The notes: a model not told the origin generated them from the letters alone. 64,000 nt of DNA from Shewanella sp. UCD-KL21 (GCF_001957135.1 NZ_MPHK01000023.1:1-64000), one strand, 5' to 3'. Positions 1 through 7,522 are shown, numbered from the stretch's first letter. Program-made: numbers and translations.

Positions 1-1
1 C

Positions 2-400
2 GATTTAATCAAAATATTAAATCCGAAACTGAGAGGATGGGCGAACTATTATCGCCACAGTGTTGCAAAACAAGTTTTCGGTTATGTAGGGTATCAACTT
101 TTCTGGTTGTTATGGCGTTGGGCCGTTAGGCGTCATCCAACGAAAAGTAAAGACTGGGTGAGGCGTAAATATTATTTGGATGGTAAGGGGCAATGGCAAT
201 TTCATGGTTGGCAGAAAATAGCGAACATGGATTGTCGATTTAACCTTGTCCAAATAGCTCAAACGCTCATAAAAAGACATGTAAAAATCAGGAGTGCAGC
301 GACACCTTACGACCCCGAACATGAAGCTTACTTAGGTAAGCGAAAACGGGCAAAGGAAGGTAGAAACTCATGGTTTGAGCCTGTCTTGGCTGCGATGTAG
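2..400 (+). CDS. Group II intron reverse transcriptase/maturase, C-terminal fragment
   Basis: The reading frame is open from base 2 and is cut by the window edge, so only the last 132 residues are visible. They contain the maturase (domain X) part of group II intron-encoded proteins, with the hallmark stretch RGWANYYRHSVAKQVFGYVG followed by WAVRRHPTKSKDWVRRKYY and a late YDPEHEAYLGKR motif. In family members this domain binds the intron RNA to promote splicing and retrohoming. The protein stops soon after YDPEHEAYLGKR, with no Cys-pair HNH endonuclease domain visible. The reverse transcriptase core lies outside the window. Intron RNA domain V follows directly, so this is the true 3' end of the intron ORF and not a random fragment. 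Whether the intron is active cannot be judged. Confidence 0.9.
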   Translation, partial: DLIKILNPKLRGWANYYRHSVAKQVFGYVGYQLFWLLWRWAVRRHPTKSKDWVRRKYYLDGKGQWQFHGWQKIANMDCRFNLVQIAQTLIKRHVKIRSAATPYDPEHEAYLGKRKRAKEGRNSWFEPVLAAM

Positions 401-511
401 GGTGCTGGGTAACAGAACACGCCTTAGTGGAGGCTTGAGCCGTATGCAGTGAAAGTTGCACGTACGGTTCTTAGGAGGGCGGCACTTGGTAACAGGTGTC
501 GCCTATCCGAC
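401..511 (+). mobile_element. Group II intron 3' end (domains V and VI)
   Basis: Bases 437-471 form the short conserved domain V hairpin: it begins GAGCCGTATGC, has a GAAA tetraloop, and closes with GCACGTACGGTTCT. A GC-rich domain VI-like stem follows and the RNA ends near CCTATCCGAC at 511, matching the pyrimidine-AY type 3' ends of bacterial introns. Together with the maturase fragment this marks the right boundary of an intron that entered from the left. The sequence after 511 is the 3' exon side. The exact splice junction is inferred to within a base or two. Confidence 0.85.
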
Positions 512-562
512 AAAAGTGATTTAGGTGCTTAAATAATACTTGCCTACAAACTTCTCTAATAC

Positions 563-600
563 AAAAAAAAGCAGCTAACCCAGGTTAGCTGCTTTTTATA
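563..600 (-). terminator. Bidirectional rho-independent terminator
   Basis: A perfect 10-bp stem (GCAGCTAACC, 571-580, with its complement 583-592) has A-tracts on the left and T-tracts on the right. It ends the VOC-protein gene read on the minus strand and can also stop transcripts coming out of the intron. Confidence 0.85.
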
Positions 601-611
601 TTCTTTAATTC

Positions 612-1097
612 TTATGTGTATTCAGAAGAGTAAGTTTCTGAATAAGTATGAGAATAAAGTTCAAATAAGTTTCCAAATGGGTCTTCTAAATACACCATTT
701 TGTAAGGCTTATTATCATCTTCTGGATGATAGCGCATGATGTCCATTCTGACTTTACCGCCGAACTTTTCAACTCGCTCGATAACGCCTTCAAAATCATC
801 TGTTTCTAACGAGTAATGGAAGATACCGATTTTAGTGAAGTCGACATGATGTCTTTGTTCGCGGTCTTTCATTTCAAACAACTCAAAGCCGATGCCATCA
901 GACGTGACGAGGTGAGCAATGTTAAAACCTTTGAAACCTTCACCAAACACCGCAATACACATTCTACCAATGGCAGTTTGTTTTTCTTCAATGACTGCTG
1001 ATTTGCCCATGACAATTTCAAGACCTAATGCTTGGGTATAAAACTCGACGGCTTTATCCATGTCACCAACCATAATACCTACATGACTCATTTTCAT
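612..1097 (-). CDS. VOC-fold (glyoxalase/dioxygenase superfamily) protein
   Basis: A 161-residue single-domain protein of the vicinal oxygen chelate fold. It shows the typical opening MSHVGIMVGDMDKAVEFYTQALG and a second half with YLEDPFGNLFELYSH. Candidate metal ligands are the early His (H5), a central His in IFHYSLET and the late Glu in NLFELYSH, as in glyoxalase I and related enzymes. The substrate cannot be told from sequence. The ATG at 1097 gives MKMSHV; a second ATG lies two codons in. The gene stands alone between its terminator and an AT-rich promoter region with direct repeats. It could be a glyoxalase, a fosfomycin-resistance-like enzyme or an uncharacterised lyase; only the fold is sure. 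Confidence 0.85.
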   Translation of the reverse strand: MKMSHVGIMVGDMDKAVEFYTQALGLEIVMGKSAVIEEKQTAIGRMCIAVFGEGFKGFNIAHLVTSDGIGFELFEMKDREQRHHVDFTKIGIFHYSLETDDFEGVIERVEKFGGKVRMDIMRYHPEDDNKPYKMVYLEDPFGNLFELYSHTYSETYSSEYT

Positions 1098-1231
1098 AAT
1101 AATCTCGCCTTATACGTTAATTGCTAAGCTGTTGCTTGTTCGTTTTGATGGCAGAAGTATAGGATGAGGTGTTGATTTAATAAAATTATCAAATTTTATA
1201 AAAACAATAAAATTTTGTTATCTGCTGTGTA

Positions 1232-1273
1232 GGTCAATTGTATGGACCAATCGCATGGTTGGTCAATTGTATG
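1232..1273. repeat. Direct repeat with internal dyad upstream of the VOC gene
   Basis: The 13-mer GGTCAATTGTATG occurs at 1232-1244 and again at 1261-1273. Between them GACCAA (1244-1249 region) and TTGGTC (about 1258-1263) form an inverted repeat. It sits about 140 bp upstream of the minus-strand VOC gene, so it may be a regulator site; no known box is recognised. Confidence 0.5.
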
Positions 1274-1394
1274 CTTGGAGCTGGGGAGGAGATTTGCTGA
1301 AGTGGTTAGCGGCTAGGGGTAGCGGTTAAGCTTTAGCAGCTTTCGCCAGTCATCAGCTAACTGGCTTTAAGGAGGTTTTGACGATAAAAGAAGA

Positions 1395-2006
1395 TCACTG
1401 GGCTTTCATTGCGCGCCAAAATAATTCAAAGCTTGCTTGGCGCTGACTTGGGTCGTTGCCCCATTGCGGGTTATCAGTAAAGTAGCGTATAGCGGCAAGG
1501 TATTGGCCGTGACAGTTTTCAAGCATTAATGGGATAGGAAAATCAGCAATAATCTTTTGTTGCTGGCCTTTAGTAATAAGCTGCACTACAAAATGCAAAA
1601 TACCGTTCATGGCTTGACCACGGATTGCGGCATCAATGTCGTTGGACATCGAAAATTGCAAAAAGAAGCGCTGCTTAATCGGGTGTTTTAAGGCCCAATC
1701 AATGGCTTGTTGCCAAAGGTATTCGGCATCGGTTTTTAAATCTTTGCCTGCATTGTCGAAATTGGCTAAAGCTTGAGTAATATCGTCAGCAAGTTCTTGT
1801 TTAATAGAAACAAATAAGTGATTGAGCAAGTCATCTTTACTGGGAAAGTGATGAAATAATGTCCCAGTGGCGACAGCGGCCTTTTTAGCGATGGATGCGG
1901 TGGATGTGCCATGAAACCCTTGCTCAACAAATAGCTGTAAAGCGCTATCGAGTATCGCTTGTTTCTTATCTAGTTTAGGTTTTTTGTTGGCTACAGTTTG
2001 GGTCAT
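1395..2006 (-). CDS. TetR/AcrR family transcriptional regulator
   Basis: A 203-residue TetR-type repressor. The N-terminal helix-turn-helix is clear (KKQAILDSALQLFVEQGF, then GTSTASIAKKAAVATGTLF and HHFPSKDDLL), followed by a divergent all-helical ligand-binding domain. I start it at the ATG at 2006 (MTQTVANK). The frame stays open for another 46 codons, but that stretch is a 15-bp minisatellite with only a TTG start and no plausible ribosome binding site. The gene lies just downstream of, and on the same strand as, an aldehyde dehydrogenase gene whose promoter carries a 22-bp palindrome, so this protein is the likely local repressor. The inducer is unknown, possibly an aldehyde or a fatty or aromatic acid derivative. 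Confidence 0.88.
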   Translation of the reverse strand: MTQTVANKKPKLDKKQAILDSALQLFVEQGFHGTSTASIAKKAAVATGTLFHHFPSKDDLLNHLFVSIKQELADDITQALANFDNAGKDLKTDAEYLWQQAIDWALKHPIKQRFFLQFSMSNDIDAAIRGQAMNGILHFVVQLITKGQQQKIIADFPIPLMLENCHGQYLAAIRYFTDNPQWGNDPSQRQASFELFWRAMKAQ

Positions 2007-2025
2007 ATGCTGTTCGTATTTCAAT

Positions 2026-2145
2026 GAGCTATTTATTACTGAGCTCTCTATTAAGGGACGGTTTATGAATGAGCTATCTATCAATAAGCTGTCTATTAAT
2101 GAGCTATTAATTACAAAGCGGTTAATAAAAAGGCCGATTATCAAT
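2026..2145. repeat. Minisatellite, eight degenerate 15-bp units
   Basis: Eight units of exactly 15 bp run from 2026 to 2145, best seen as GAGCTATCTATCAAT, AAGCTGTCTATTAAT and GAGCTCTCTATTAAG. They fill the space just upstream of tetR. On the minus strand, in the tetR frame, they encode a pentapeptide series of the type INSSL/IDSLL/INRPL. They may be a spacer between promoter and gene or, less likely, an N-terminal extension of the regulator. Confidence 0.85.
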
Positions 2146-2218
2146 CAGGATTTTGAGCGTGCGAGTTTAGCACCAAGGCGATAATCGCACACTCAAATAT
2201 TGGCACTTATCTAGCGCG

Positions 2219-3643
2219 TTAGCGCAGGAAAAACTTCATCAACAAGGCTTGGATTTTAGTGCCGTAAGGCGGGTGCACCAGTAAACCTGAATTGAACTTG
2301 CCGCTTTTTAAGACCGTTTTCCCATGGCTGAAAGTCAAAAAGCCTTCCTTACCATGATAATGGCCCATACCTGATGGGCCAATGCCGCCAAAGGGCGCGT
2401 CATCGGCTGCCACATGGAAGATAGTCTCATTAATACATACGCCGCCAGAGTGGGTTTGTTGGATAATATGTTGCTGGGTTTGACTGTCAAAACTCATGAT
2501 ATAAAGCGCTAATGGACGCTCATTGTTATTAATATATTCAATGGCTTCATCAAGATCTTTATAACCGATTATCGGCAGTAATGGCCCGAAGATTTCTTGT
2601 TGCATAATGGCCATATCAGCACTGACATTGGTCACTAGCTGTGTTGGTAGTTTACGTATTTCGCTATCAATGCTGAACTCAGTGGCGGGGTGAATGGTCG
2701 CGCCTTTTTGTTTAGCGTCATCAAGTACAGCGAGTAAGCGACTGTATTGGCGCTGATTAATCACATTGCCATAGTCTTCATTGCTGGCAAAGTCTGGGTA
2801 CATGTTATTAAAACGAGTTTTGTAGGCACTGATTAGCGCATCGATTTTGTCTTCTGGACACAAAATATAATCGGGCGCGACGCAGATTTGGCCTGCATTT
2901 AAACATTTACCGTAAATCAGGCGCTCAACAGCAGTATCGATATCAATATCAGGGGCCACAATGACCGGTGACTTGCCGCCTAGCTCAAGGGTGACCGGAG
3001 TGAGGTTATCGGCGGCTGAGCGCATGACGTGACGACCTACGGTGGTGGAGCCGGTAAACAATAAGTGATCAAAAGGCAGGGCTGAAAATTGCGCGGCAAC
3101 ATCGGCTTCTCCTTCCACCACGGCTACTTCATCTTGGCTAAATATCTCTGCTAATAAGCGAATCAATACTTGGTTGGTGGCTGGGGTAAATTCTGACATT
3201 TTAAGCATGGCGCGATTACCTGCCGCAATGGCGGTAATTAACGGGCCAACAGCCAGCATGACAGGGAAATTCCACGGCACGATTATGCCAACAACCCCAA
3301 GGGGTTGGTAATGCACTGTGACCGAAGAAGGGGACAGCAATAACCCTGCATGGCGTTTATTGGGTTTCATCCACGATTTTAGGTGTTTCAGGCTGTAGTT
3401 GATGTTATTCACGCAAGGCATGATGTCTGAGATCATGGTGTCATTGGCTGAGCGATGGCCATAATCTGTGGCTAATGCGCTAACAAATTGCTCACTATAA
3501 CTGAGCAAGCCGGCTTTGAGTTTATTGAGTTTATCGACTCTGGATTGATAACTAGGCGCAGGCATTGACTGATAGGCTTGGCGTTGCTGCTGAAGTAATT
3601 GTTGTAATGGACTTTGCTGAGCATTGTTAGCGGCCATATTCAT
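2219..3643 (-). CDS. NAD(P)-dependent aldehyde dehydrogenase, coniferyl-aldehyde-dehydrogenase type
   Basis: A 474-residue member of the aldehyde dehydrogenase superfamily that oxidises aldehydes to acids with NAD(P)+. Visible motifs are GVVGIIVPWNFPV with the catalytic Asn (N125), the cofactor Lys in AMLKMSE (K148), the Rossmann loop FTGSTTVGRHV, the general base Glu in LELGGKSP (E220), and the nucleophile Cys in NAGQICVAPDY (C254). Length and hydrophobic C-terminus fit the coniferyl aldehyde dehydrogenase/ALDH3-like branch. The ATG at 3643 has AGGAG about 8 bases upstream. A near-perfect palindrome at 3692-3713 lies in the promoter, and a TetR gene follows on the same strand, suggesting an aldehyde-responsive two-gene unit. 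The substrate is not determined. Confidence 0.93.
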   Translation of the reverse strand: MNMAANNAQQSPLQQLLQQQRQAYQSMPAPSYQSRVDKLNKLKAGLLSYSEQFVSALATDYGHRSANDTMISDIMPCVNNINYSLKHLKSWMKPNKRHAGLLLSPSSVTVHYQPLGVVGIIVPWNFPVMLAVGPLITAIAAGNRAMLKMSEFTPATNQVLIRLLAEIFSQDEVAVVEGEADVAAQFSALPFDHLLFTGSTTVGRHVMRSAADNLTPVTLELGGKSPVIVAPDIDIDTAVERLIYGKCLNAGQICVAPDYILCPEDKIDALISAYKTRFNNMYPDFASNEDYGNVINQRQYSRLLAVLDDAKQKGATIHPATEFSIDSEIRKLPTQLVTNVSADMAIMQQEIFGPLLPIIGYKDLDEAIEYINNNERPLALYIMSFDSQTQQHIIQQTHSGGVCINETIFHVAADDAPFGGIGPSGMGHYHGKEGFLTFSHGKTVLKSGKFNSGLLVHPPYGTKIQALLMKFFLR

Positions 3644-4010
3644 AAAGCGCTCCTAGAGTGATATTGATACTGACATCATTTCAATAAATTAAAACCGACT
3701 GATTAGTCGGTTTAGTATGTGCTGGGTTAGGTCTAATTGCAAGCCTTTGGATTCTTGAGCTGGGTCAAGGTGGTTTTTTACTATTTGCACTACACTTTAA
3801 ATAGAGGGATATTTAAGCAGTTTGTATCTAAAACTATCATGCTATCTTTGATGCTAACTATGATTGTTATTTATCACTATAGCCATGATTGCATTGATGA
3901 TGCTTACTTTATAGCGTGAGCTATATTTCGCTAACGACATTCACATCGTTAAGTTGGATAAGTTAGTTTAATGCTCAAGCTTAGTTATTTTATCTACAGG
4001 AGGAACTCAC
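3644..4010. other. Divergent intergenic region between aldehyde dehydrogenase and universal stress protein
   Basis: This 367-bp region separates two divergently read genes. It holds the palindrome at 3692-3713 on the aldehyde dehydrogenase side and AT-rich sequence on the stress-protein side, ending in a strong AGGAGG ribosome binding site at about 4000. A 60-codon open frame (3737-3919, TTG start) has no ribosome binding site and no family resemblance; I do not count it as a gene. Confidence 0.6.
3692..3713. promoter_or_regulatory. 22-bp palindrome, likely TetR-family operator
   Basis: AAACCGACT (3692-3700), a four-base centre GATT, and AGTCGGTTT (3705-3713) form a perfect 9-bp inverted repeat 49 bp upstream of the aldehyde dehydrogenase ATG. 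Size and symmetry match operators of TetR-family repressors, and a tetR gene lies two genes along on the same strand. Binding by that regulator is inferred. Confidence 0.7.
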
Positions 4011-4442
4011 ATGCGTTCACGTACAATATTATGGCCAACAGACTTTTCTGAAACAGCGTCCCATGCGCTGCGATATGCCATTGAAATGGCCAATTTATAT
4101 GAAGTGGGTATTCGTATTTTACATGTGGTTGCTCAGCCCCTTGGTGATGAAAACTACATGATTTTGGCTATTACTCCTGAGGAACTCGCTAAAAGCATGG
4201 AAGAGGCCGCGGCCAGTAAAATGCAGAGTTTACTTGCTGATTTAAATACCGACTTGAAGGTCGAAACAGTCATTAGGCGTGGTGATGCCATAGAGGAAAT
4301 TGTCGATGAGGCCAACAAAGGCGACATTGGTATGGTGGTGATTGCCAGCCATGGACGCAGTGGTTTAGCCCATTTTCTGCATAGCAATGTTGCCGAAGAG
4401 GTGGCTAATCAGGCTAGCTGTCCTGTGCTAGTGGTTAAGTAG
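4011..4442 (+). CDS. Universal stress protein (UspA family)
   Basis: A 143-residue single Usp domain with the typical start TILWPTDFSETASHALRYA, the middle VVIASHGRSGLAHFL and the end CPVLVVK. ATP-binding members carry G-2X-G-9X-G-(S/T). Here the first glycines are present (HGRSGL) but the final GS is replaced by SN (LHSNVAEEV), so nucleotide binding may be altered. The start ATG follows an excellent AGGAGGAA ribosome binding site. It is a single-gene unit, divergent from the aldehyde dehydrogenase. Usp proteins respond to starvation and envelope or respiratory stress; no specific partner is evident. Confidence 0.92.
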   Translation: MRSRTILWPTDFSETASHALRYAIEMANLYEVGIRILHVVAQPLGDENYMILAITPEELAKSMEEAAASKMQSLLADLNTDLKVETVIRRGDAIEEIVDEANKGDIGMVVIASHGRSGLAHFLHSNVAEEVANQASCPVLVVK

Positions 4443-4564
4443 CGCGAGTCAGCAAGTACTACTGAACAAGTGCTAACTAGTGCTAACTCACATTGGCTGA
4501 ATGTTTAGTGCTAATGTCAGTGCCAGTGATTCGCCATAAGCCAATATGCCATTAAGATAAGCGT

Positions 4565-6259
4565 TTATATCCAATTACGGTAATCTTGCTTAATGGTTTG
4601 CATGGCTTTTTCGGCAATGAATAAGGCATCTTTTTCAGCGATGTAGGGCAGAGTTAAGCTGCCGCTAGCTAGGCCAATTTCGATATAGGCATAACCGCTG
4701 CGTTGCTGCCCTTTGGTTTGGGTGATAGATACATGCTGTATTTTCTCGTAGTGGATCCGTTTCCAATGGTGGCCGAATAAGCCGCTATGTTGCCATAACA
4801 CCTCATCTTCAATTACATAGCCCCACTGCTTGTAGCGCAAAAAGGTTAGTGCCATAACCGCAGTAGCAATCAATAAAGCCACTTCAGAGATCGGATTTAA
4901 GCCGGTATAGATTAAAATTAATAGCGCAGGAATGTACATTAACAAGCCGCGCCTTAAAAACCATGCCAAAGCAATAGCTTGGTATCTCGCTGGGATATTT
5001 GTTGCCCCGCCTGCTAATTGCGGTATTTGCGCCAATATTGTGGCAATCTCTGCAGTTTTAACGCTGGGTAGTAACATGTGTTCAGTGGTTTTTTGCTCAA
5101 CCTCTTGGCCTTTCACCTGCTTAAAATACAGTGTCCATAAGCCCAATAATTTCGCTAAAAATGGCTGGCTAAAGTGCACTAATTGCACGCGTCGAATAGC
5201 TAATGCATCTTGCTGATGGGAGATTATCCCGCCACTGCGCTGCAGGGTTTGTTGCTGTTTGTCTAATGTATAAGGATGATATTTAAGTACTGCCGCCACA
5301 ATAGAAATTATCGAAAACAGGCAATATATCAACAACAATGTCAGCATAATGGCCATGGCTTGTAGAGCAATACTTGGGCCGCTATAGCTGACAATAACGC
5401 TCCAAAATTGTTGAATAATAGGAAGCTCCACGATCTGCTCCCATTGAACTTGTCCCATGATGGGGCCTGCGATAACCGCAAACCAAATCAAATTATTCTG
5501 ATAAAAACCAAATTGGATTAGCTGCTTTAAATTACGCACCACAATCGTTTTGTGGGTTTTATTGCTAGGTGTGTTAACACTATCGGCAGTGTTTTCAGTG
5601 CTGATTTCATCGACAGCGTCATAAGTTGCAAGCTGCTGGGGAGCGAGCTGCAGTAATTGCTGTTTAAGCTTGCTGGCTTGGGTAGCGTCTAGCGCCGATA
5701 AATGCGCTTCGTCATCTTTTGAGCCTGCAGTTTCAACGATTAAGGTACCGAGCTTAAATGGTTTGAAATAAAACGGCTGGCTGTAACGGATATTTTGAAT
5801 TTTGTTGAGTGGGATTTCATCTTTACGGGTAAAAAACAGCCCACGTTTTATATTGAGTTGTTGCCCTGAAAGCTTAAAGCGGTATGTTTGCCATTGAATA
5901 AAAGAAAATATAGTCAGTAAAACTATTGCCGCAATAAAGCCCAGCAGACCCATTTTTAAATCAAAACCACTGTGCCAACCGGCATACACAACTGGAATGA
6001 TGGCGTAACCATTAGATAAAATGGCCTTTGCACTGCCAAAAATAAAGCTTAGCATTGACCAAGGAGACAGCGATTGCCATTGGGTTAATGGATTGACATT
6101 ATCGTCAGCTGCAGTGGATTTTGAGGCTGATTCTAAAGCCGCGTGTGTTGCTTGTGTCGCTTGAGTTACTTGTGATGAGTCACTCTCAGAGGCCTGCAGT
6201 GAAGAGTGGGCTACTGAAGTCTTGTTATCTTCTTGAGGCTCATTGGGCTGGTTACTCAT
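4565..6259 (-). CDS. Membrane protein with three bacterial PH (bPH2) domains, YdbT-like
   Basis: A 564-residue inner-membrane protein resembling YdbT. It has three repeats, each a pair of hydrophobic helices followed by a bPH2 (PF03703-type) domain, at roughly residues 120-205, 325-412 and 475-556. Each contains a variation of GLFFTRKDEIPLNKIQNIRYSQPF (second copy RRVQLVHFSQPF, third copy EKIQHVSITQ). The first ~65 residues are a hydrophilic Ser/Thr/Gln-rich tail. Its ATG (6259) overlaps the end of the upstream PH gene by 8 bp (ATGAGTAA), so the two are translationally coupled. The biochemical role is unknown; paired YdbS/YdbT-like proteins are common in bacteria and may act as a membrane complex. 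Confidence 0.85.
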   Translation of the reverse strand: MSNQPNEPQEDNKTSVAHSSLQASESDSSQVTQATQATHAALESASKSTAADDNVNPLTQWQSLSPWSMLSFIFGSAKAILSNGYAIIPVVYAGWHSGFDLKMGLLGFIAAIVLLTIFSFIQWQTYRFKLSGQQLNIKRGLFFTRKDEIPLNKIQNIRYSQPFYFKPFKLGTLIVETAGSKDDEAHLSALDATQASKLKQQLLQLAPQQLATYDAVDEISTENTADSVNTPSNKTHKTIVVRNLKQLIQFGFYQNNLIWFAVIAGPIMGQVQWEQIVELPIIQQFWSVIVSYSGPSIALQAMAIMLTLLLIYCLFSIISIVAAVLKYHPYTLDKQQQTLQRSGGIISHQQDALAIRRVQLVHFSQPFLAKLLGLWTLYFKQVKGQEVEQKTTEHMLLPSVKTAEIATILAQIPQLAGGATNIPARYQAIALAWFLRRGLLMYIPALLILIYTGLNPISEVALLIATAVMALTFLRYKQWGYVIEDEVLWQHSGLFGHHWKRIHYEKIQHVSITQTKGQQRSGYAYIEIGLASGSLTLPYIAEKDALFIAEKAMQTIKQDYRNWI

Positions 6260-7004
6260 CAGCGGCCTCTTTTGTTCGCGGCTTTTCAGTGCTTATTACA
6301 GGGCTTATATTTGAGCTTGTATCTGAGCTTGTATCTGAGCTTGTATCTGAGCCTAAATTAGAGCTTATATTTGAGCTTGTATCTGAGTTTATGTCAGAGC
6401 CTATATTAGAGCCTATATTAGAGCTTATGTTAGAGCTTATATCTGAGGAGTGCGGCTGTTGATGAGAAGAGGCTTTATTCAGTAAGTGCTGCCTTAACTT
6501 TTCAGCGAGGGGAAAGCTCAGTCCCGGGAGGAAAATCTCTGCTGCGCCGCTGCCTGCACTAAAGCATTTTATACTGGCTAAATTAAAGCGTCGTTGTAAT
6601 GGGTTTTGCGACAAACTCACATGCTGTAAGCGGCTATAAGGCAGCGCGGTGGTTTTTATCCACCATAAGCCTTGGCGTATTAATATTTCATGTTCAAGCA
6701 CGCCGTAGCGCAATTTTTTTGCCGCCAAAAAACGCATTAAAGTTAGCACTGAACCGACAATCAATATTGCGCTAATGATAAGGTATTCATCAGCTCCTAA
6801 GGCTTGGTTTAATGTCATGACGATCACTAACGCGGCTATTATTAACAATAGCAGTCCAATGCTTTGGGTAAGGATTTGCTTGGGGTAGTTTTTATCTACC
6901 TTGGTTAATGTCACTTTTGTGTAGCTCTGCCACTGGGCCTCAGCTATGAGCAGTTTTTCTGAGGTGTTAGCTGCTGTCACATCTGATTCTGGTGTGGCCG
7001 ACAT
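6252..7004 (-). CDS. Membrane protein with one bPH2 domain and a repeat-built C-terminal tail, YdbS-like
   Basis: A 250-residue protein with two membrane helices (about residues 48-70 and 75-92) and one bPH2 domain (about 95-175: YGVLEHEILIRQGLWWIKTT, then LPYSRLQHVSLSQNPLQRRF). This is the YdbS-type partner of the three-domain protein that overlaps its 3' end. The last third (about residues 182-235) is unlike the family core: a run of four-residue units of the kind SSNI/SSDT/GSDI encoded by 12-bp tandem repeats, giving a long flexible polar tail. The ATG at 7004 follows AAAGGA. Unit number may vary between strains without changing frame. Confidence 0.85.
   Translation of the reverse strand: MSATPESDVTAANTSEKLLIAEAQWQSYTKVTLTKVDKNYPKQILTQSIGLLLLIIAALVIVMTLNQALGADEYLIISAILIVGSVLTLMRFLAAKKLRYGVLEHEILIRQGLWWIKTTALPYSRLQHVSLSQNPLQRRFNLASIKCFSAGSGAAEIFLPGLSFPLAEKLRQHLLNKASSHQQPHSSDISSNISSNIGSNIGSDINSDTSSNISSNLGSDTSSDTSSDTSSNISPVISTEKPRTKEAADE
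6301..6444. repeat. Minisatellite, twelve 12-bp units inside a PH-domain gene
   Basis: Units of exactly 12 bp, consensus GAGCTTATATCT (copies such as GAGCTTGTATCT and GAGCCTATATTA), run from 6301 to 6444; three adjacent copies at 6313-6348 are identical. On the minus strand they encode the tetrapeptide tail of the bPH2 protein. The plus strand is also open across the array, which is a by-product of the repeat. Confidence 0.93.
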
Positions 7005-7150
7005 AGATAAATCCTTTTGCTAAGTTAGTCGTAAAATTGTTGCTAAAGATTGTTTACTACAAGCTTGACGGGTAAAAGGTTGATGAATAAAAAGTGTCGA
7101 TTAGGCTTTCTTAACTACTGATTATCCATTACTTTAGCCTTATATAGTAT

Positions 7151-7522
7151 ATGGGATTGAGTAATATGGAAAAAGTAACTGGTTTGGCGACTAATAATGG
7201 ATTTTTAGCGCGACCTGTCTCTAAGGCGCAAAAAGCATTTTTACGTAAAATTTATCTGGCGGGACTCATTGAGCAGCAACAGCATAATTTGTTGTCATTA
7301 CAAAAGCAGACCCAAATGCCAAGACGCACCTTGCAAGACACCATTGCCGCTCTCACTGACATTGGCATTGATGTGCAATTTGTACAGCAGGGGCAAAGAC
7401 ACAATGCTGGTTTTTATCAGCTGTTAGCTTGGGGGCCGATTGATGCTGCTTGGGTAAACAGTCATTTTGATAAAATTACATTAGCACTTGAGCCATCATT
7501 AACTGGCGACGCTATGGGTTAA
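7151..7522 (+). CDS. Small winged-helix-turn-helix protein (HTH_43-like)
   Basis: A 123-residue protein. The core KAFLRKIYLAGLIEQQQHN, then QMPRRTLQDTIAALTDIGID, is a winged-helix DNA-binding fold resembling the HTH_43 family (PF09904) of marine gammaproteobacteria; that family assignment is from memory. The C-terminal part ends WGPIDAAWVNSHFDKI. Function and targets are unknown. The ATG at 7151 is used; a second ATG at 7166 (MEKVTG) is an equally possible start. Its last 24 bases overlap the end of the convergent diguanylate cyclase gene. It is divergent from the PH-domain pair. Confidence 0.75.
   Translation: MGLSNMEKVTGLATNNGFLARPVSKAQKAFLRKIYLAGLIEQQQHNLLSLQKQTQMPRRTLQDTIAALTDIGIDVQFVQQGQRHNAGFYQLLAWGPIDAAWVNSHFDKITLALEPSLTGDAMG

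Noticed and set aside
2007..2144. 46-codon N-terminal extension of the TetR regulator
   Set aside because: It consists only of the 15-bp minisatellite, starts with TTG, and the conserved fold begins after the ATG at 2006. Kept as a note, not as coding.
3737..3919. 60-codon open frame between the aldehyde dehydrogenase and universal stress genes
   Set aside because: It begins with TTG, has no ribosome binding site, and resembles no family. The region is better explained as divergent promoters.
6121..6462. Open frame on the plus strand with an ELVSELVSE-type repeat
   Set aside because: It is the antisense reading of the 12-bp repeat and the neighbouring PH-domain gene; the repeat period keeps both strands open.
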